In this document: one piece after another, positions 27,039 to 36,358 of the stretch
How the letters are laid out: each line of letters starts with the position of its first letter
How positions within the stretch are numbered: the stretch's first letter is position 1
From: Cyanidium caldarium
Taxonomy: Eukaryota; Rhodophyta; Bangiophyceae; Cyanidiales; Cyanidiaceae
Length of the DNA: 64,000 nt
Reading direction: 5' to 3'
Assembly: GCA_026184775.1 (NCBI GenBank)
Contig: JANCYW010000019.1
Coordinates: 174,365-238,364 of the forward strand
Notes under the pieces: model-generated
Told to the model about the DNA's origin: nothing
The model's input: the letters and a program-made list of their open reading frames with translations, nothing else
Databases searched by the model: none
Program-made: the position numbers and the translations under genes

Positions 27039-29189
27039 ATGGAAGAGAGTCTCGATGAGAATGCGCTGCTTGCCGACTGGTTGCGGGCGCTGGGTCCTTT
27101 GCCGCCAGGTGCTGCATCGCGGGTGTTGTGGGTGGACGCGGACTGGTGGCTCGCGTGGCAGGAGGCGTGGCGGCCGCAGCTGGAGCCGCATCTTCGCACG
27201 AGATTGCAGGTCGCGTCAGTGCACTGCGTGAGCGACGGCGATGCTGACGTCGAAGATCGCGCCGGATGGTGTTGGGATGCGGCACGGCAGCAGGTGGTGT
27301 TGGTGGCGCGCACCTTTCACGAGTCGGTGGTGCTGCAGGTGGCTGCATACCTCCGCGCCCACGGTTTGGCCACTCCGAGCACATCATCCCCGCCGACGCT
27401 GCTACAGGCCAGTCCGGCAGTGCACCGCCTGGTGAACGTGCCGCACCCGTGTGCGGCGTGCTGGCGAGTGCTGCAGCGCGCCGGCTTGGGGGACCACTTT
27501 GCCGCACCGCCCTCCTCACTGCCACTGCGTTGGCGCCGCGACGCGCTGGGCATCGATACACTGTGTTGGCCGTCGGCAGTGCGCGAATGCCGTCTGCACG
27601 GCCGCCAGGAATGGACAGCGCAGGCTATCGCAGAGACACTGATGCGAGACCCGCGATGGCGTTGGGAGCGCGTGCGCTATGTGGGCAGCTGGGCGACCGC
27701 CGTAGCTCGTCATATGGAGCGAATGCGCCGGCAACGACCACGAAGATCGGCAATGGCTGCGGCTGCGGCTGCGGAGTCATCCTCTCAGGTCAATGACACC
27801 TTGGATTGGCGGTGCATCGGCCGCGCGGAGGAGTCTGCTGCTGTTGCGCCCGACCGCGCATTCCCCGTCGACGACCCCGGCACCGCCCGTGTTCCCTTAC
27901 CAAGGCGGTGTGCACGACGAAAGTGCGCCCGATTGGTGCTCATCGACCGCATGCTGGACCCGATCACGCCGCTGCTGACGCAGATGACCTACGCAGGTCT
28001 GTGGAGCGAGGTGGCCCGCGCTGCGTATCCCTCGTGGACGGCACTGGGCCTTTCGCCGCGTGCCATCGCCGCCGACGACCCGCTGCTGCTCCGCATTGCG
28101 GATCGGAACTTTTCCGAGGCGGTGCGCGAGCTCGGTCACGCGGCCAACCGCCTCAAGCGCTTTTCGGAGGCGCGCCCGAACCGCCAGACCGCCGACTTGC
28201 AGCAGATCGCGGTGTACGTGCAGGGGCTGGAGGCGCACCAGACGGAGCACGCCACGGTGAGTCGACACTTGGAGGCGGCCACCTGTATGAGCGAGCGCAC
28301 TTTTGAGCGGGTGGCATTTCGGCAGCGTTTCGAACTGGAGCGCCAGATGCTGCACGGGGTGACGGCGCTGCGCAGTCGCCGCACCTGGTTGGAGCAACGG
28401 CTGGTGGATGTCATCGCGATGGCGGCGGAGGTACCGGATCGGCTGGCATACTGGCGGTTGGCGTGTCTGCAGGCGTTGTGTGCGGGCGGCGATGCGGCAT
28501 ACTGGCGCGACCCGGTGCGGTTGCAGGCGGCGCTGGTGTTCGGGGTGGAGACGGTGGTGGCGGACGTGCTGGCGCTGCAGCAGGCAGGGTTGCTGCCGGC
28601 GGCGGCGGCGCCATGGAAAGGGCCACGAATGGCGGAGACGTTCGATTGGGCGCTCGCCCGAGACGCGCTCGGTCTATTGCATCCGTACGAGGGCGAGGGC
28701 ACCGGCGGCGAGTATGCCGGCTACACGCCCATCACGGTAGCGTTGGCGCGGCTGGCGTGGGATGCACCGCCGCCGCCGTCGCCGCCACCGCTCACGCCTC
28801 CCAAAACGCGCGAGCCGGAGGGCAGCGAGCGGATCACGCCCGCATCGACGTTTTGGAGGGAGCTGCAGCCGACGTCGTCGCTGCTGCTGAGTCAGGCGCC
28901 GGCGTTGTTGAAGCGCGCCCAGCCGCGTCACTGGGAGCAACGCGCCCTGACCGACCTGTGCCATCAGGCGCTGCGCTGCGCCGAACCGCCCGGCACCCTG
29001 GAATGGGACAAGGACGAAGACGGAGGCGAGACGGTGGAATACGTGGTGATTCTGGGCGGCGTTACCTTGGCGGAGGCGGCAGCGCTGCGAGCATCACCTG
29101 AGTATGAACAGCATCAACGGATAGTACAGGTGGCATCGACAGCCGTGGTGAATGATTCGGAATGGCTGGAGCAGTGGATGACAGGTTAG
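27039..29189 (+). CDS. VPS33: Sec1/Munc18-family protein, VPS33-like
   Basis: A 716-aa SM protein predicted to be the SNARE-binding subunit of the HOPS/CORVET tethering complexes at vacuoles and endosomes. The diagnostic central motif LVLIDRMLDPITPLLTQMTYAGL is near residue 310. It is followed by NFSEAVRELGHAANRL, which resembles the VPS33 helical segment, and by the domain 3a helices. The C-terminus contains YVVILGGVTLAEAAALR, the conserved IVGGxTxxEI-type strand of SM proteins. Length and this combination favour VPS33 over Sec1 or Sly1. A Pro-rich insertion lies around residues 575-600. The ATG at 27039 directly precedes the conserved start of domain 1. Confidence 0.85.
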   Translation: MEESLDENALLADWLRALGPLPPGAASRVLWVDADWWLAWQEAWRPQLEPHLRTRLQVASVHCVSDGDADVEDRAGWCWDAARQQVVLVARTFHESVVLQVAAYLRAHGLATPSTSSPPTLLQASPAVHRLVNVPHPCAACWRVLQRAGLGDHFAAPPSSLPLRWRRDALGIDTLCWPSAVRECRLHGRQEWTAQAIAETLMRDPRWRWERVRYVGSWATAVARHMERMRRQRPRRSAMAAAAAAESSSQVNDTLDWRCIGRAEESAAVAPDRAFPVDDPGTARVPLPRRCARRKCARLVLIDRMLDPITPLLTQMTYAGLWSEVARAAYPSWTALGLSPRAIAADDPLLLRIADRNFSEAVRELGHAANRLKRFSEARPNRQTADLQQIAVYVQGLEAHQTEHATVSRHLEAATCMSERTFERVAFRQRFELERQMLHGVTALRSRRTWLEQRLVDVIAMAAEVPDRLAYWRLACLQALCAGGDAAYWRDPVRLQAALVFGVETVVADVLALQQAGLLPAAAAPWKGPRMAETFDWALARDALGLLHPYEGEGTGGEYAGYTPITVALARLAWDAPPPPSPPPLTPPKTREPEGSERITPASTFWRELQPTSSLLLSQAPALLKRAQPRHWEQRALTDLCHQALRCAEPPGTLEWDKDEDGGETVEYVVILGGVTLAEAAALRASPEYEQHQRIVQVASTAVVNDSEWLEQWMTG

Positions 29190-29658
29190 GAGCGGTAACG
29201 AGGCGACGAATGATGCTCCACCGGAACGCTCCGGGCGCCGGGAACCTCGGAATGTCACGACGGCGATGGCCTGCGATTTTTCGACGGCGGCGGCGGCGGC
29301 GGCGGCGGCGATGGTGGCGGATGGTTTTCTGTGCAGCGCTCCACGCGAGGCGTTTCGCGTCTCGGCGAACGGGTCGCATCGAGGGGCACCGGACGCCCCC
29401 AGTTCATCTTTGTGCGAGGGATACCAGACAGGGGTCATTCGGTGGGTGTGTGAGTGCTGCTTCTTCTCGTGGAGCTGTCAGCTCTTGTGCGGGAAGTGAA
29501 CACGTCGAGGGAGGCGGGACGGGCGCACCGTCTCACCGACTCGGGCCGAGCCGCCGTTGCGTGAGAATCACCGCCTGAGGCACCAACAGGAGAGACCGGG
29601 AGCTCCGGTCGGAAAAGTTCGTTGTTGCGGGGGTTGTAAGCGCCCCTCCTCAGGGGTC
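29190..29658. other. Intergenic region with a (GGC)n run
   Basis: About 470 bp between VPS33 and the Myb-like gene, with a (GGC)n run near 29284-29312. No RNA gene or coding sequence is supported. Confidence 0.35.
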
Positions 29659-30774
29659 ATGTCTTCGCCTCAGGGGCAGTACGGTTCACGCGCGCAGCGC
29701 AGCTGGGACGCGCTATCTTGGGCGGTGCAAAAGGAGCGCCCCATCGGTGCCGAACTCGTCGCCTGGGCGCAACCTAATCGGGAGGCGATGGGGATGGGCA
29801 GCGGGCCGTTGTTGATGCCGGCGCCGGTGGTGTTCGTGTCCGCGCTGCCCGGTTACGGCAACCGGCCCGGCTGGGACGGTGGCCACGCGGGTCCGTGCAT
29901 AGGGTACGACGCGACGTCGGCGGACGGCGCCGGGTTGATGTTTCCGGGGCGGTGGATGCCGCCACCGGCGATGGCGGGTCGCTGGGGCATGCCCGGCGCT
30001 TCATGGCCGTACCCCACGTACCCCCATCCGGGGTACTGGATGGTGGGAGCGCCGCCACCGCCGGCCTTGGCGTGCCCGCCACATCCGCATCCTACGGCCC
30101 GCACCGACAGCAGCAGTGGCGAGTGGACCACCACCCGTGTCGCCAGTGACGCCGGCAGGCCGCGGCTCTCCCGCACCTCCTCGACAACCGATACCTGGCG
30201 GGCGGACGGCGATGCCCGAGCCAGTCGCGGCGCGATGGACAAGTCGCCACCGCGTAGAAGCCGCTCCAACTACGTGCGGTTTACCGAATGCGAAGAGCGG
30301 CTGTTGTTGGAAGGCGTGGCGTTGTACGGCATCGGTCACTGGAAGAGGATCCTCCATAACATGGACGGATTTCATCCCAAGCGCACCCCGATGAACCTGA
30401 AAGACAAGTTTCGGAACATTCTACGCGCACGCATGCGCCAGGCGGAGGCGAGCGGCTCACCGGCGAACACCGCCTCGCTCAGCGCGGTATCGGCGGCCAG
30501 CGGCACCGACACGAGCGCTGCCGCTAAGCGTCGCAAATGGTCGGCGGATGCGGAGCGGTACGAGCGACCGCAGCCCGTAGATCAAACCCACGGCGACGAT
30601 GCGAATGCGCCGCTGAAAACCGTCGACGAGCGTTTGGAGGCCGGCATCACCACTGCCGCCACCACCGATCCGCCCTTGGAGAGCAGCACGCCGCACGTCA
30701 AAAGCGTAGACGAATTCGGGGAACTCGCGGCGGGATGCACTCCAGCCGCAGCAGGTACAGCATCGGTGCGCTGA
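29659..30774 (+). CDS. Single-Myb/SANT protein of the telobox type
   Basis: A 371-aa protein. The N-terminal 190 residues are Gly/Pro/Trp/Tyr-rich and probably disordered. The Myb domain (about 213-265) reads NYVRFTECEERLLLEG, YGIGHWKRIL, then MNLKDKFRNI. The last element matches LKDKWRN, the telobox signature in the third helix of telomere-binding TRF, TRFL and SMH proteins. Here Trp is replaced by Phe. The C-terminal 100 residues are low-complexity. A telomeric role is inference from the motif; telobox proteins also act at promoters. Its last 77 bp overlap the 3' end of the PPR gene on the other strand. Confidence 0.78.
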   Translation: MSSPQGQYGSRAQRSWDALSWAVQKERPIGAELVAWAQPNREAMGMGSGPLLMPAPVVFVSALPGYGNRPGWDGGHAGPCIGYDATSADGAGLMFPGRWMPPPAMAGRWGMPGASWPYPTYPHPGYWMVGAPPPPALACPPHPHPTARTDSSSGEWTTTRVASDAGRPRLSRTSSTTDTWRADGDARASRGAMDKSPPRRSRSNYVRFTECEERLLLEGVALYGIGHWKRILHNMDGFHPKRTPMNLKDKFRNILRARMRQAEASGSPANTASLSAVSAASGTDTSAAAKRRKWSADAERYERPQPVDQTHGDDANAPLKTVDERLEAGITTAATTDPPLESSTPHVKSVDEFGELAAGCTPAAAGTASVR

Positions 30775-31076
30775 GCGGACTCAGGCGCGGCGTGCGTGCC
30801 TTGCCGCGCCGCGCAGTGGGAGATGCCGCGGCGCCCTCTTCTTCTTCTTCTTCTTCCTCGTCGTCGTCATCGTCGTCCTCATACGTCATAGGCGATTCGG
30901 ATTCGCGCACGCCTTTCATAAACGCTGCATAGCATCGTCGGTCGATGGGAACGAGTGCGCGGTTGCGCAGGGCGATCACCACGTCCAGTGCGCGGCTGGG
31001 AGCGCGAGCGCGACCGCACACGCGCAGCAGCGCGTGCGCCGGTGCTCGAAAGTCGACTTGGGGATGCGATGAGGTC

Positions 31077-31107
<31 letters not shown>

Positions 31108-32392
31108 GGCGATCGGTGACGTGTAGCAGATCGCGCACCACGCGCAAACCCCACTCGATGTCGTCGTGCACGGCGAGGATGGCGGCGGTGGCCACCGGCG
31201 CGTTCAGCGCCTCTTTCAGATGGGCGCGGGCGTTGGCATACAATCGCTTCGCGTCCTCACAGCGTCGGGCACGCCCCAGCGCCGTCAGCGCGCAGGTGTA
31301 CGAGATGGCATCCGGTTCGATGCGATACTCAGCGGCCATGTTCTGCACCAGTTGCAACGCGTGGTCGGCGGCGCCGCTCTGGGCACACGCTTTCAGCACG
31401 CCGTTCACCGCATAGGCGGTGACGGAGGCGGCGGCGGTATCGGATGGTGATGCGTGCAGGCGCTTCAGCACCGCTGCGGCAGCGGTCACGTCTCCGGCAC
31501 AGGCGTACGCATCGATCAGCTGGTCGTAATAGGGGGCATCCAGGGCGATGCGGTGGCTTGCGGCTCGCGCCTCCACCGCGCGCACCGCCTCGGTGCGGCC
31601 GCGCGACAGTCGCAAGTGCGCCGACAGCGTGCGCACATTCGGTCGCACGCCGTGTTGCTCCATGCGTTCAACAATGGCGTCGGGCAGGCACGCCAACCAC
31701 AGCGCGGAAGCTGGGCGGCGGTGGCGGGTGTTGTGCCCCCGCACCAGACTCTCCAACAGCGTGTTGAAAGTGACAACGTCCGGCGATACGCGCGCGCCGG
31801 CCACCATGGCGCCATACACCGCCACCGCCTCGTCGATATCGCCACGACTGGCATACATGGCCATGAGGATGTTGTAGACGTACGCGTTGAGGCGGTGACG
31901 TCCGCGGCGGTCCAGCATGCGCTGCAATAGGGTCCACGCCGCCCGCTCCAGCTCCGTCGCGTTTTCCGCCCTGTCCTCCGCTCGACACCCTTCACACAGG
32001 CAGGTTAGCGCGATGCCCCAGGTGCGCAGACCGATCCGCCCGCCGGCAGCCTCGATGCAGTCCAGCGCCTCGTGCACGTGCTGCGGCTGGCGCGCCTCGC
32101 GCAGCGCCCGCAGCGCCAGGAGTGAAGTGACCACGCTGGGTTCCACTCGTTCGTTGCGCATGCAGCGCAGAATATACAGCACGCCGTCGACGTCTTTTCG
32201 CCGTCGCATCTCCTGCAGGTGCTTGGTGAAGCGAACGGTCTCGTGGTTCGCGGGCGGACGGGCGGGTTTGGCGACGGGCGTCGACGCCGACTCCACCTCG
32301 GCCACACAGCGAGTTGGAGAGCGATGAGGTGGGCGGGAGTGGGGTGTCCAGAGTGCCCAACCACAAATATAGGAGTGAGCAAAACAAGTCAT
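30698..32392 (-). CDS. Pentatricopeptide-repeat (PPR) protein
   Basis: A 564-aa organellar RNA-binding protein by family. At least six PPR units can be traced, for example NAYVYNILMAMYASRGDIDEA, VVTFNTLLESLV, APYYDQLIDAYACAGDVTAA, YAVNGVLKACAQSGAADHA and ISYTCALTALGRARRCEDA. The first about 30 residues are a possible transit peptide. Two low-complexity inserts interrupt the repeats: about eleven Gln encoded by (TTG)n on the top strand near 31077-31108, and an Asp/Glu run near the C-terminus. The start is ATG 32392. RNA target and organelle are not predictable here. Its 3' end overlaps the convergent Myb gene. Confidence 0.88.
31077..31108 (-). repeat. Poly-Gln trinucleotide run in the PPR CDS
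   Basis: About eleven consecutive TTG triplets on the top strand encode a glutamine tract between two PPR units. Confidence 0.9.
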
Positions 32393-32599
32393 GGGACGGA
32401 TGTTATCCACAGTGGTGCGGGCATGATCGGGACGCGGCGAGCGCAACACGACCTCCAAGACGAATGGGCGGCGCGGAGGCGAACGTGTGCTGGGCGATGT
32501 ACGTATATCGATACCTTTTCAGAAGCTTTGGCAGTCACGGACTGCTTCTCCTCCGTTCGCCTGGCACGCACTCTTGCGCGTGCACTCTGATCTTCCCCT

Positions 32600-33268
32600 T
32601 CACGTGCGGCTGGTGGCCACACACGTCTCATTGAACACGATGCCACCCGACTTGGCCAGCCCGAAGAAGGTCTCATACTGTGCTACGGTGGCATTAAACT
32701 CCGACGCCATCACGTAGCCCGGCGAGACGGACAGGAACGAGCCGGCGCCGGCGACAAAGTAGGTCTGCGGGTTGGCGCTGGTGAAGGTCACCTCCATCAC
32801 GAGCGGCTCGGGAAAGTTTTCCGGCCCCGAGAACATATGCGGCCAGCCGGCGGGGATGATCACCACGTCGCCCGGGTGTAGCGTGGTTTTGAGGTGCACG
32901 ATGGAGCCGTTCGACGACCACAGGCTGAACGAGCCGCTGCCGCTCACGATATAGTTGTACTCGATACCGTTGGTGTGCACGTGCAGCTCCAGCTGGCTGC
33001 AGTGTTTGAGCGTGAAGATAAAGGTGGAGAGGTCAATGGCCAGTAACAGCGGATTCACCGTGCCCGGTATGCCCTTGATGCTTCCGGCGGCAGTGCTGAC
33101 CAGCGTTACGCCCTCTGAGGGGAGGCTCTTGACGAAGGCCGACGCCGGCGCCGCGTTGAACTCCGCTGCCGTGCCCGCCGCCTTGGCGTACGCGGACGGG
33201 ATGCGGCAGGCGAGGGTGAAGGCGAGCAGGCTGAAGAGGAGGGTGCAGGTGCGGGATAGGGACGGCAT
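32600..33268 (-). CDS. Secreted cupin (germin-like) protein
   Basis: A 222-aa protein with a clear signal peptide: a basic start, then LLFSLLAFTLACRIPSAYA. The single cupin barrel has motif 1 LELHVHTNGIEYNYIVSG and motif 2 PGDVVIIPAGWPHMF, with histidines and Glu positioned as metal ligands in germin-like proteins. It probably acts at the cell surface or in the vacuole/secretory system. Whether it has oxalate oxidase or superoxide dismutase activity, or is structural, cannot be told. Several NxS/T sites suggest glycosylation. Its 5' flank carries AAC/AAT triplet repeats and is shared with the divergent RAMP4-like gene 259 bp away. Confidence 0.88.
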   Translation of the reverse strand: MPSLSRTCTLLFSLLAFTLACRIPSAYAKAAGTAAEFNAAPASAFVKSLPSEGVTLVSTAAGSIKGIPGTVNPLLLAIDLSTFIFTLKHCSQLELHVHTNGIEYNYIVSGSGSFSLWSSNGSIVHLKTTLHPGDVVIIPAGWPHMFSGPENFPEPLVMEVTFTSANPQTYFVAGAGSFLSVSPGYVMASEFNATVAQYETFFGLAKSGGIVFNETCVATSRT

Positions 33269-33527
33269 GGGAGGGAGAAATGAGGGGAGCAATGAAGTGT
33301 CGCGAGTGTGCGTTGGCGACGGCAACAACAACAATAACAATAACGGAAACAATGGCACGAGTCGGCGAAAAAAGCGCACACGCTCACGAGCGTTACGCGA
33401 CCGCGCCATCGCCGCGAGCGGATCGACGTGCGTGGATGCGGATGGGGCGCGAGACACGGTTTTGCCGTTGCGCACGCACGCACGCACCCGCTCGACCCCC
33501 GGACCACCCACCGCGCCTCTCATCACG

Positions 33528-33755
33528 ATGGTGTCCCTCTCAGTCCAAAAGCGCCGAATAGCCAACGCCGAGCGGCAAGCTCGCCGTGACGCCTCCAAAA
33601 CCGGCCCGTCGCGGCTTCTGTCCGCGGGCTTCGGCCGTCGCCCCGACGGCAGCGGCGCCATGCGCATGGCGCGCAACATCGCCCTGGCGCTCTTGGCGTT
33701 GCTGGTGCTGGGCGAGCTGGCGTCGCTGCTGCGGCACTTTTGGATGACAGACTAG
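33528..33755 (+). CDS. Small ER membrane protein, RAMP4/SERP-like
   Basis: A 75-aa protein. The basic N-terminal region KRRIANAERQARRDASKTGP resembles the RxxNxKxxKxIxKRG segment of RAMP4/SERP proteins. The C-terminus is a single hydrophobic helix (NIALALLALLVLGELASLL) ending in RHFWMTD, giving tail-anchored topology. In animals and yeast (Ysy6) these proteins sit beside the Sec61 translocon. Size, charge pattern and topology agree; sequence identity is low, so the family call is tentative. Stop codons of this gene and the convergent bromodomain gene are only 16 bp apart. Confidence 0.6.
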   Translation: MVSLSVQKRRIANAERQARRDASKTGPSRLLSAGFGRRPDGSGAMRMARNIALALLALLVLGELASLLRHFWMTD

Positions 33756-33771
33756 TGGACGATTCCATGCT

Positions 33772-34989
33772 TTAGGAGGGCGCCGTCGGGGACTCTTCGG
33801 TCTGGGTATCGTTTTCCGAGCCGGTTGCGCCGACGGTGGAGTGCTGCGGCGGCACACGCATCGCCTCCAGTTTGGAGAGGATGGCGGCGGTCATCGCCTC
33901 CAATCGGGCAAACAGCTCGTTGCGCAGTGCTTGCAGATCGGCTGAGGTGATCGATGGGGGCGCCATCCCGTCGGCCGCGCCGGTCGCCACGGCCGCCCGC
34001 CGCGCCGATCCGTCCGGAGCGGCCGCCTGGCGCTTGCTGCCGGCAGCTTCGTGCCCGGCGGTGGCACTGAGCGCCGCCTGCAGATTCCGCGGTCGATTCT
34101 CTCTCGGTGGTGGCGCCGGTGGGTACCCGACGCGCGCCCTCCGCCACCGCACGCCGCCCTTTTCCAGATTCACCTGCTCCACCGTCTGCTCGGCCGCAAA
34201 GAACACCTCGTGCAGTGCGGTGTCCTCGTGGTACGAGAGCACTGCCGCGCCGCGCCACACCCGCTTGGGCGCAAAGTACACCTCGATGTCGGTGCCGGGC
34301 AGCAGGCGCTCTTTGGCCACGCTGTCCCGCACCTGCAGATGCGACTCCAGCTGTTGCAGTTCGCGGGTGGCGTCCGCCAGCTGCTGCACGGCACCGGCCA
34401 CGCGTTCGCGCTGCTCCCGTGCGCGCTCCTCGGCCGCCTCCAGCAACAGATCCGCGTGCTGCCAGATCCACTCGTCGGACGGGTCACGGTTAAACTCGCG
34501 CGTATTGTCCCGCATCAGCCGCATATCGTCCAGAAACGCCTCCAACGAGGTGTAGGTGTTCTTGCGGGCCTTGTCGCGCACGTTATTCAGAAACATCGGC
34601 TGCCGTATGCGCCGGCGATAATCCGTCTGCGCCGGCAACCGCGTGAAATCCACCCCGGTGCCCGCCGGCCGCGCCAACGACGTGGCGTTGGGTGGGCGCT
34701 GCTCCGGCGGCAGCGACCGCGGCACCCGCCGGATGACCAACCGCGTCGGGTCGTTCAACCGCGCCGTCGCCTCCGCATCAATGTGCGCGTGCTCCTCTTC
34801 CCGCAACGCGTGCTCCACTTCCAAAATCGTGGCGTTGATGCGCTCCCGCGCCAACTCGGCCTGCTCCCGCAGCCGCACCACGTCGTCCGCCTCTAGCTCC
34901 GCCAGCTGGTTCAACACCTCCACGCACTCGCGCTCCACCTCCCGCCGCCGTTCCAGCAGCTGTTCCAGTGAGGGCTCATCCAGTACCAT
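33772..34989 (-). CDS. Bromodomain protein with a possible Tudor-like domain
   Basis: A 405-aa protein. Residues 1-85 form a charged coiled coil. A bromodomain spans about 115-200, with DYRRRIRQPMFLNNV and YTSLEAFLDDMRLMRDNTREFN matching the ZA-loop/helix B-C core (P-M-x-L and the N-x-x-x-[FY]-N region that binds acetyl-lysine). A second coiled coil is followed by a strand-rich region (PGTDIEVYFAPKRVWRGAAVLSYH-like) suggesting a Tudor-like fold; this part is inference. Disordered Arg/Pro-rich sequence and a terminal helix finish the protein. It is a likely chromatin reader. The start is the ATG in MVLDEPS; the upstream open frame has no ATG. Confidence 0.78.
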   Translation of the reverse strand: MVLDEPSLEQLLERRREVERECVEVLNQLAELEADDVVRLREQAELARERINATILEVEHALREEEHAHIDAEATARLNDPTRLVIRRVPRSLPPEQRPPNATSLARPAGTGVDFTRLPAQTDYRRRIRQPMFLNNVRDKARKNTYTSLEAFLDDMRLMRDNTREFNRDPSDEWIWQHADLLLEAAEERAREQRERVAGAVQQLADATRELQQLESHLQVRDSVAKERLLPGTDIEVYFAPKRVWRGAAVLSYHEDTALHEVFFAAEQTVEQVNLEKGGVRWRRARVGYPPAPPPRENRPRNLQAALSATAGHEAAGSKRQAAAPDGSARRAAVATGAADGMAPPSITSADLQALRNELFARLEAMTAAILSKLEAMRVPPQHSTVGATGSENDTQTEESPTAPS

Positions 34990-35192
34990 GGGGAGGCGGG
35001 GAGTGCGGGTGTTGTCTTTGCGTGAACGGACGTTGACGGGGAGGTGACCGCAGGGGCGCTCGCCGAGGAACCCGAGCGCCGACGACGCGGAGGCGAACGG
35101 CACCGCGTCGAGTGCGAGCGCGGGTGCCGGTGTTGCGCTCTCGGAGAGGTGCGCTCCTTATCCGCACGATATTCTTCCCTCCCCCACTCCTC

Positions 35193-36167
35193 CTACACCT
35201 CCACAAGTTCACCGATATCTTGAAGCAACCACTCCAGCGCCTGTTCGGTGCCGAGCGGACCGGGTCGGGTGCTGCGCCTCCAGTGCGGATGCTGTGCCAG
35301 GGCGACCTCCACCGAGGGGTGAGTGACGGTGGGCACGTAGGCGTGGCCGCAGAGGGTGGCGAAAGCGAGGTCGTTGTCGTCATCGAATAGGGCGGCGGCG
35401 TGCGCTGGTTTCGCTTGAAAGCGTCGCAGAAAGTGCTGTGCGGCGCGGCGTTTGCCGGCGAGCACCGGGAACACGTCGGCCTTGGCCAAGTTGTACGCGG
35501 TCTGGGCGTCGTACTCGGCCAGTCGCGGTTGCACTTCGTGTTGGAAGCGGGACGTGAGCTCTTCTGCGGTGCTGCTCACGCTCATTCGAAAGGCGGTGAA
35601 GAAGTCGTGCGCGTCGATGCGCCAACCCTCTCGTTCCAACGACTCCGCCAGCCGCCACAATCGTCCCGGCCGTTGCGACAGCGGTGCGGTGCAGCTGGGC
35701 GGGAAGCGTTGGCGGGCCGTCCAGTCCAATCCCGCCACCGGCGCCAACGTCTCCGCCCATGCGCGGTCTTCTATGTACACCCCGGCGTCGGCGTCGCCGT
35801 CGGCGTCGCGATAAAATAGGCGGCCGCCGCTCTCGATGCCGAATGCGTCCACCTCCGGCAACCGCGGCAGCCGACGGAAGAAGGTGCTCGAGCGCGAGCC
35901 ACTCAACAGCACAAACGGCAGGTGATATTGCCGTCGTATGCGCCCGATCAGCTCGACCGAGCGGCAGCTCAGGTAGCCGGTGTTCTGCGTGCGCGACGGC
36001 AGCTGCACGCACGGCACCTCCTCGCCGCCCTCCCGGTACTGCACCACGACAGTGCCGTCGCTATGGTCCTCCGACCGAATGGTAGCGACAGAATCCAACT
36101 CTGGCGCGTAGTGCACCAGCGTGCCGTCCAGATCCGAGAACACGATCCGCACCGGCTGGCGGTGCAT
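35193..36167 (-). CDS. HAD-superfamily hydrolase
   Basis: A 324-aa phosphatase-like protein. Motif I is FSDLDGTLV (Asp11/Asp13) near the N-terminus, motif II is VLLSGSRS, and a late acidic motif IV is LFDDDNDLAFA. A large cap with helices and strands sits between motif II and the C-terminal core, resembling Cof/sucrose-phosphatase-type (C2 cap) members. A short Asp/Ala repeat (DADGDADAG) is present in the cap. The substrate is unknown. It is divergent to RRP12 across about 190 bp. Confidence 0.8.
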   Translation of the reverse strand: MHRQPVRIVFSDLDGTLVHYAPELDSVATIRSEDHSDGTVVVQYREGGEEVPCVQLPSRTQNTGYLSCRSVELIGRIRRQYHLPFVLLSGSRSSTFFRRLPRLPEVDAFGIESGGRLFYRDADGDADAGVYIEDRAWAETLAPVAGLDWTARQRFPPSCTAPLSQRPGRLWRLAESLEREGWRIDAHDFFTAFRMSVSSTAEELTSRFQHEVQPRLAEYDAQTAYNLAKADVFPVLAGKRRAAQHFLRRFQAKPAHAAALFDDDNDLAFATLCGHAYVPTVTHPSVEVALAQHPHWRRSTRPGPLGTEQALEWLLQDIGELVEV

Positions 36168-36358
36168 GAGACGGTGCAGGAGGAAGAGCGCCGAGAGACG
36201 AGGGGCAATCCATCCAGTTTCAGGTGAAGAGGGCGCTCAGTCCGTGCAGTGCTGGTGCTCCTCGCGCCTAAGCCCTTGCTTCGGCAGCCGATTCGACCAG
36301 TCTATTGCATGCTCCTCTTCAGTGAGGCCTCGAGTGCGTTTCGACGCCCTCGCACGAC

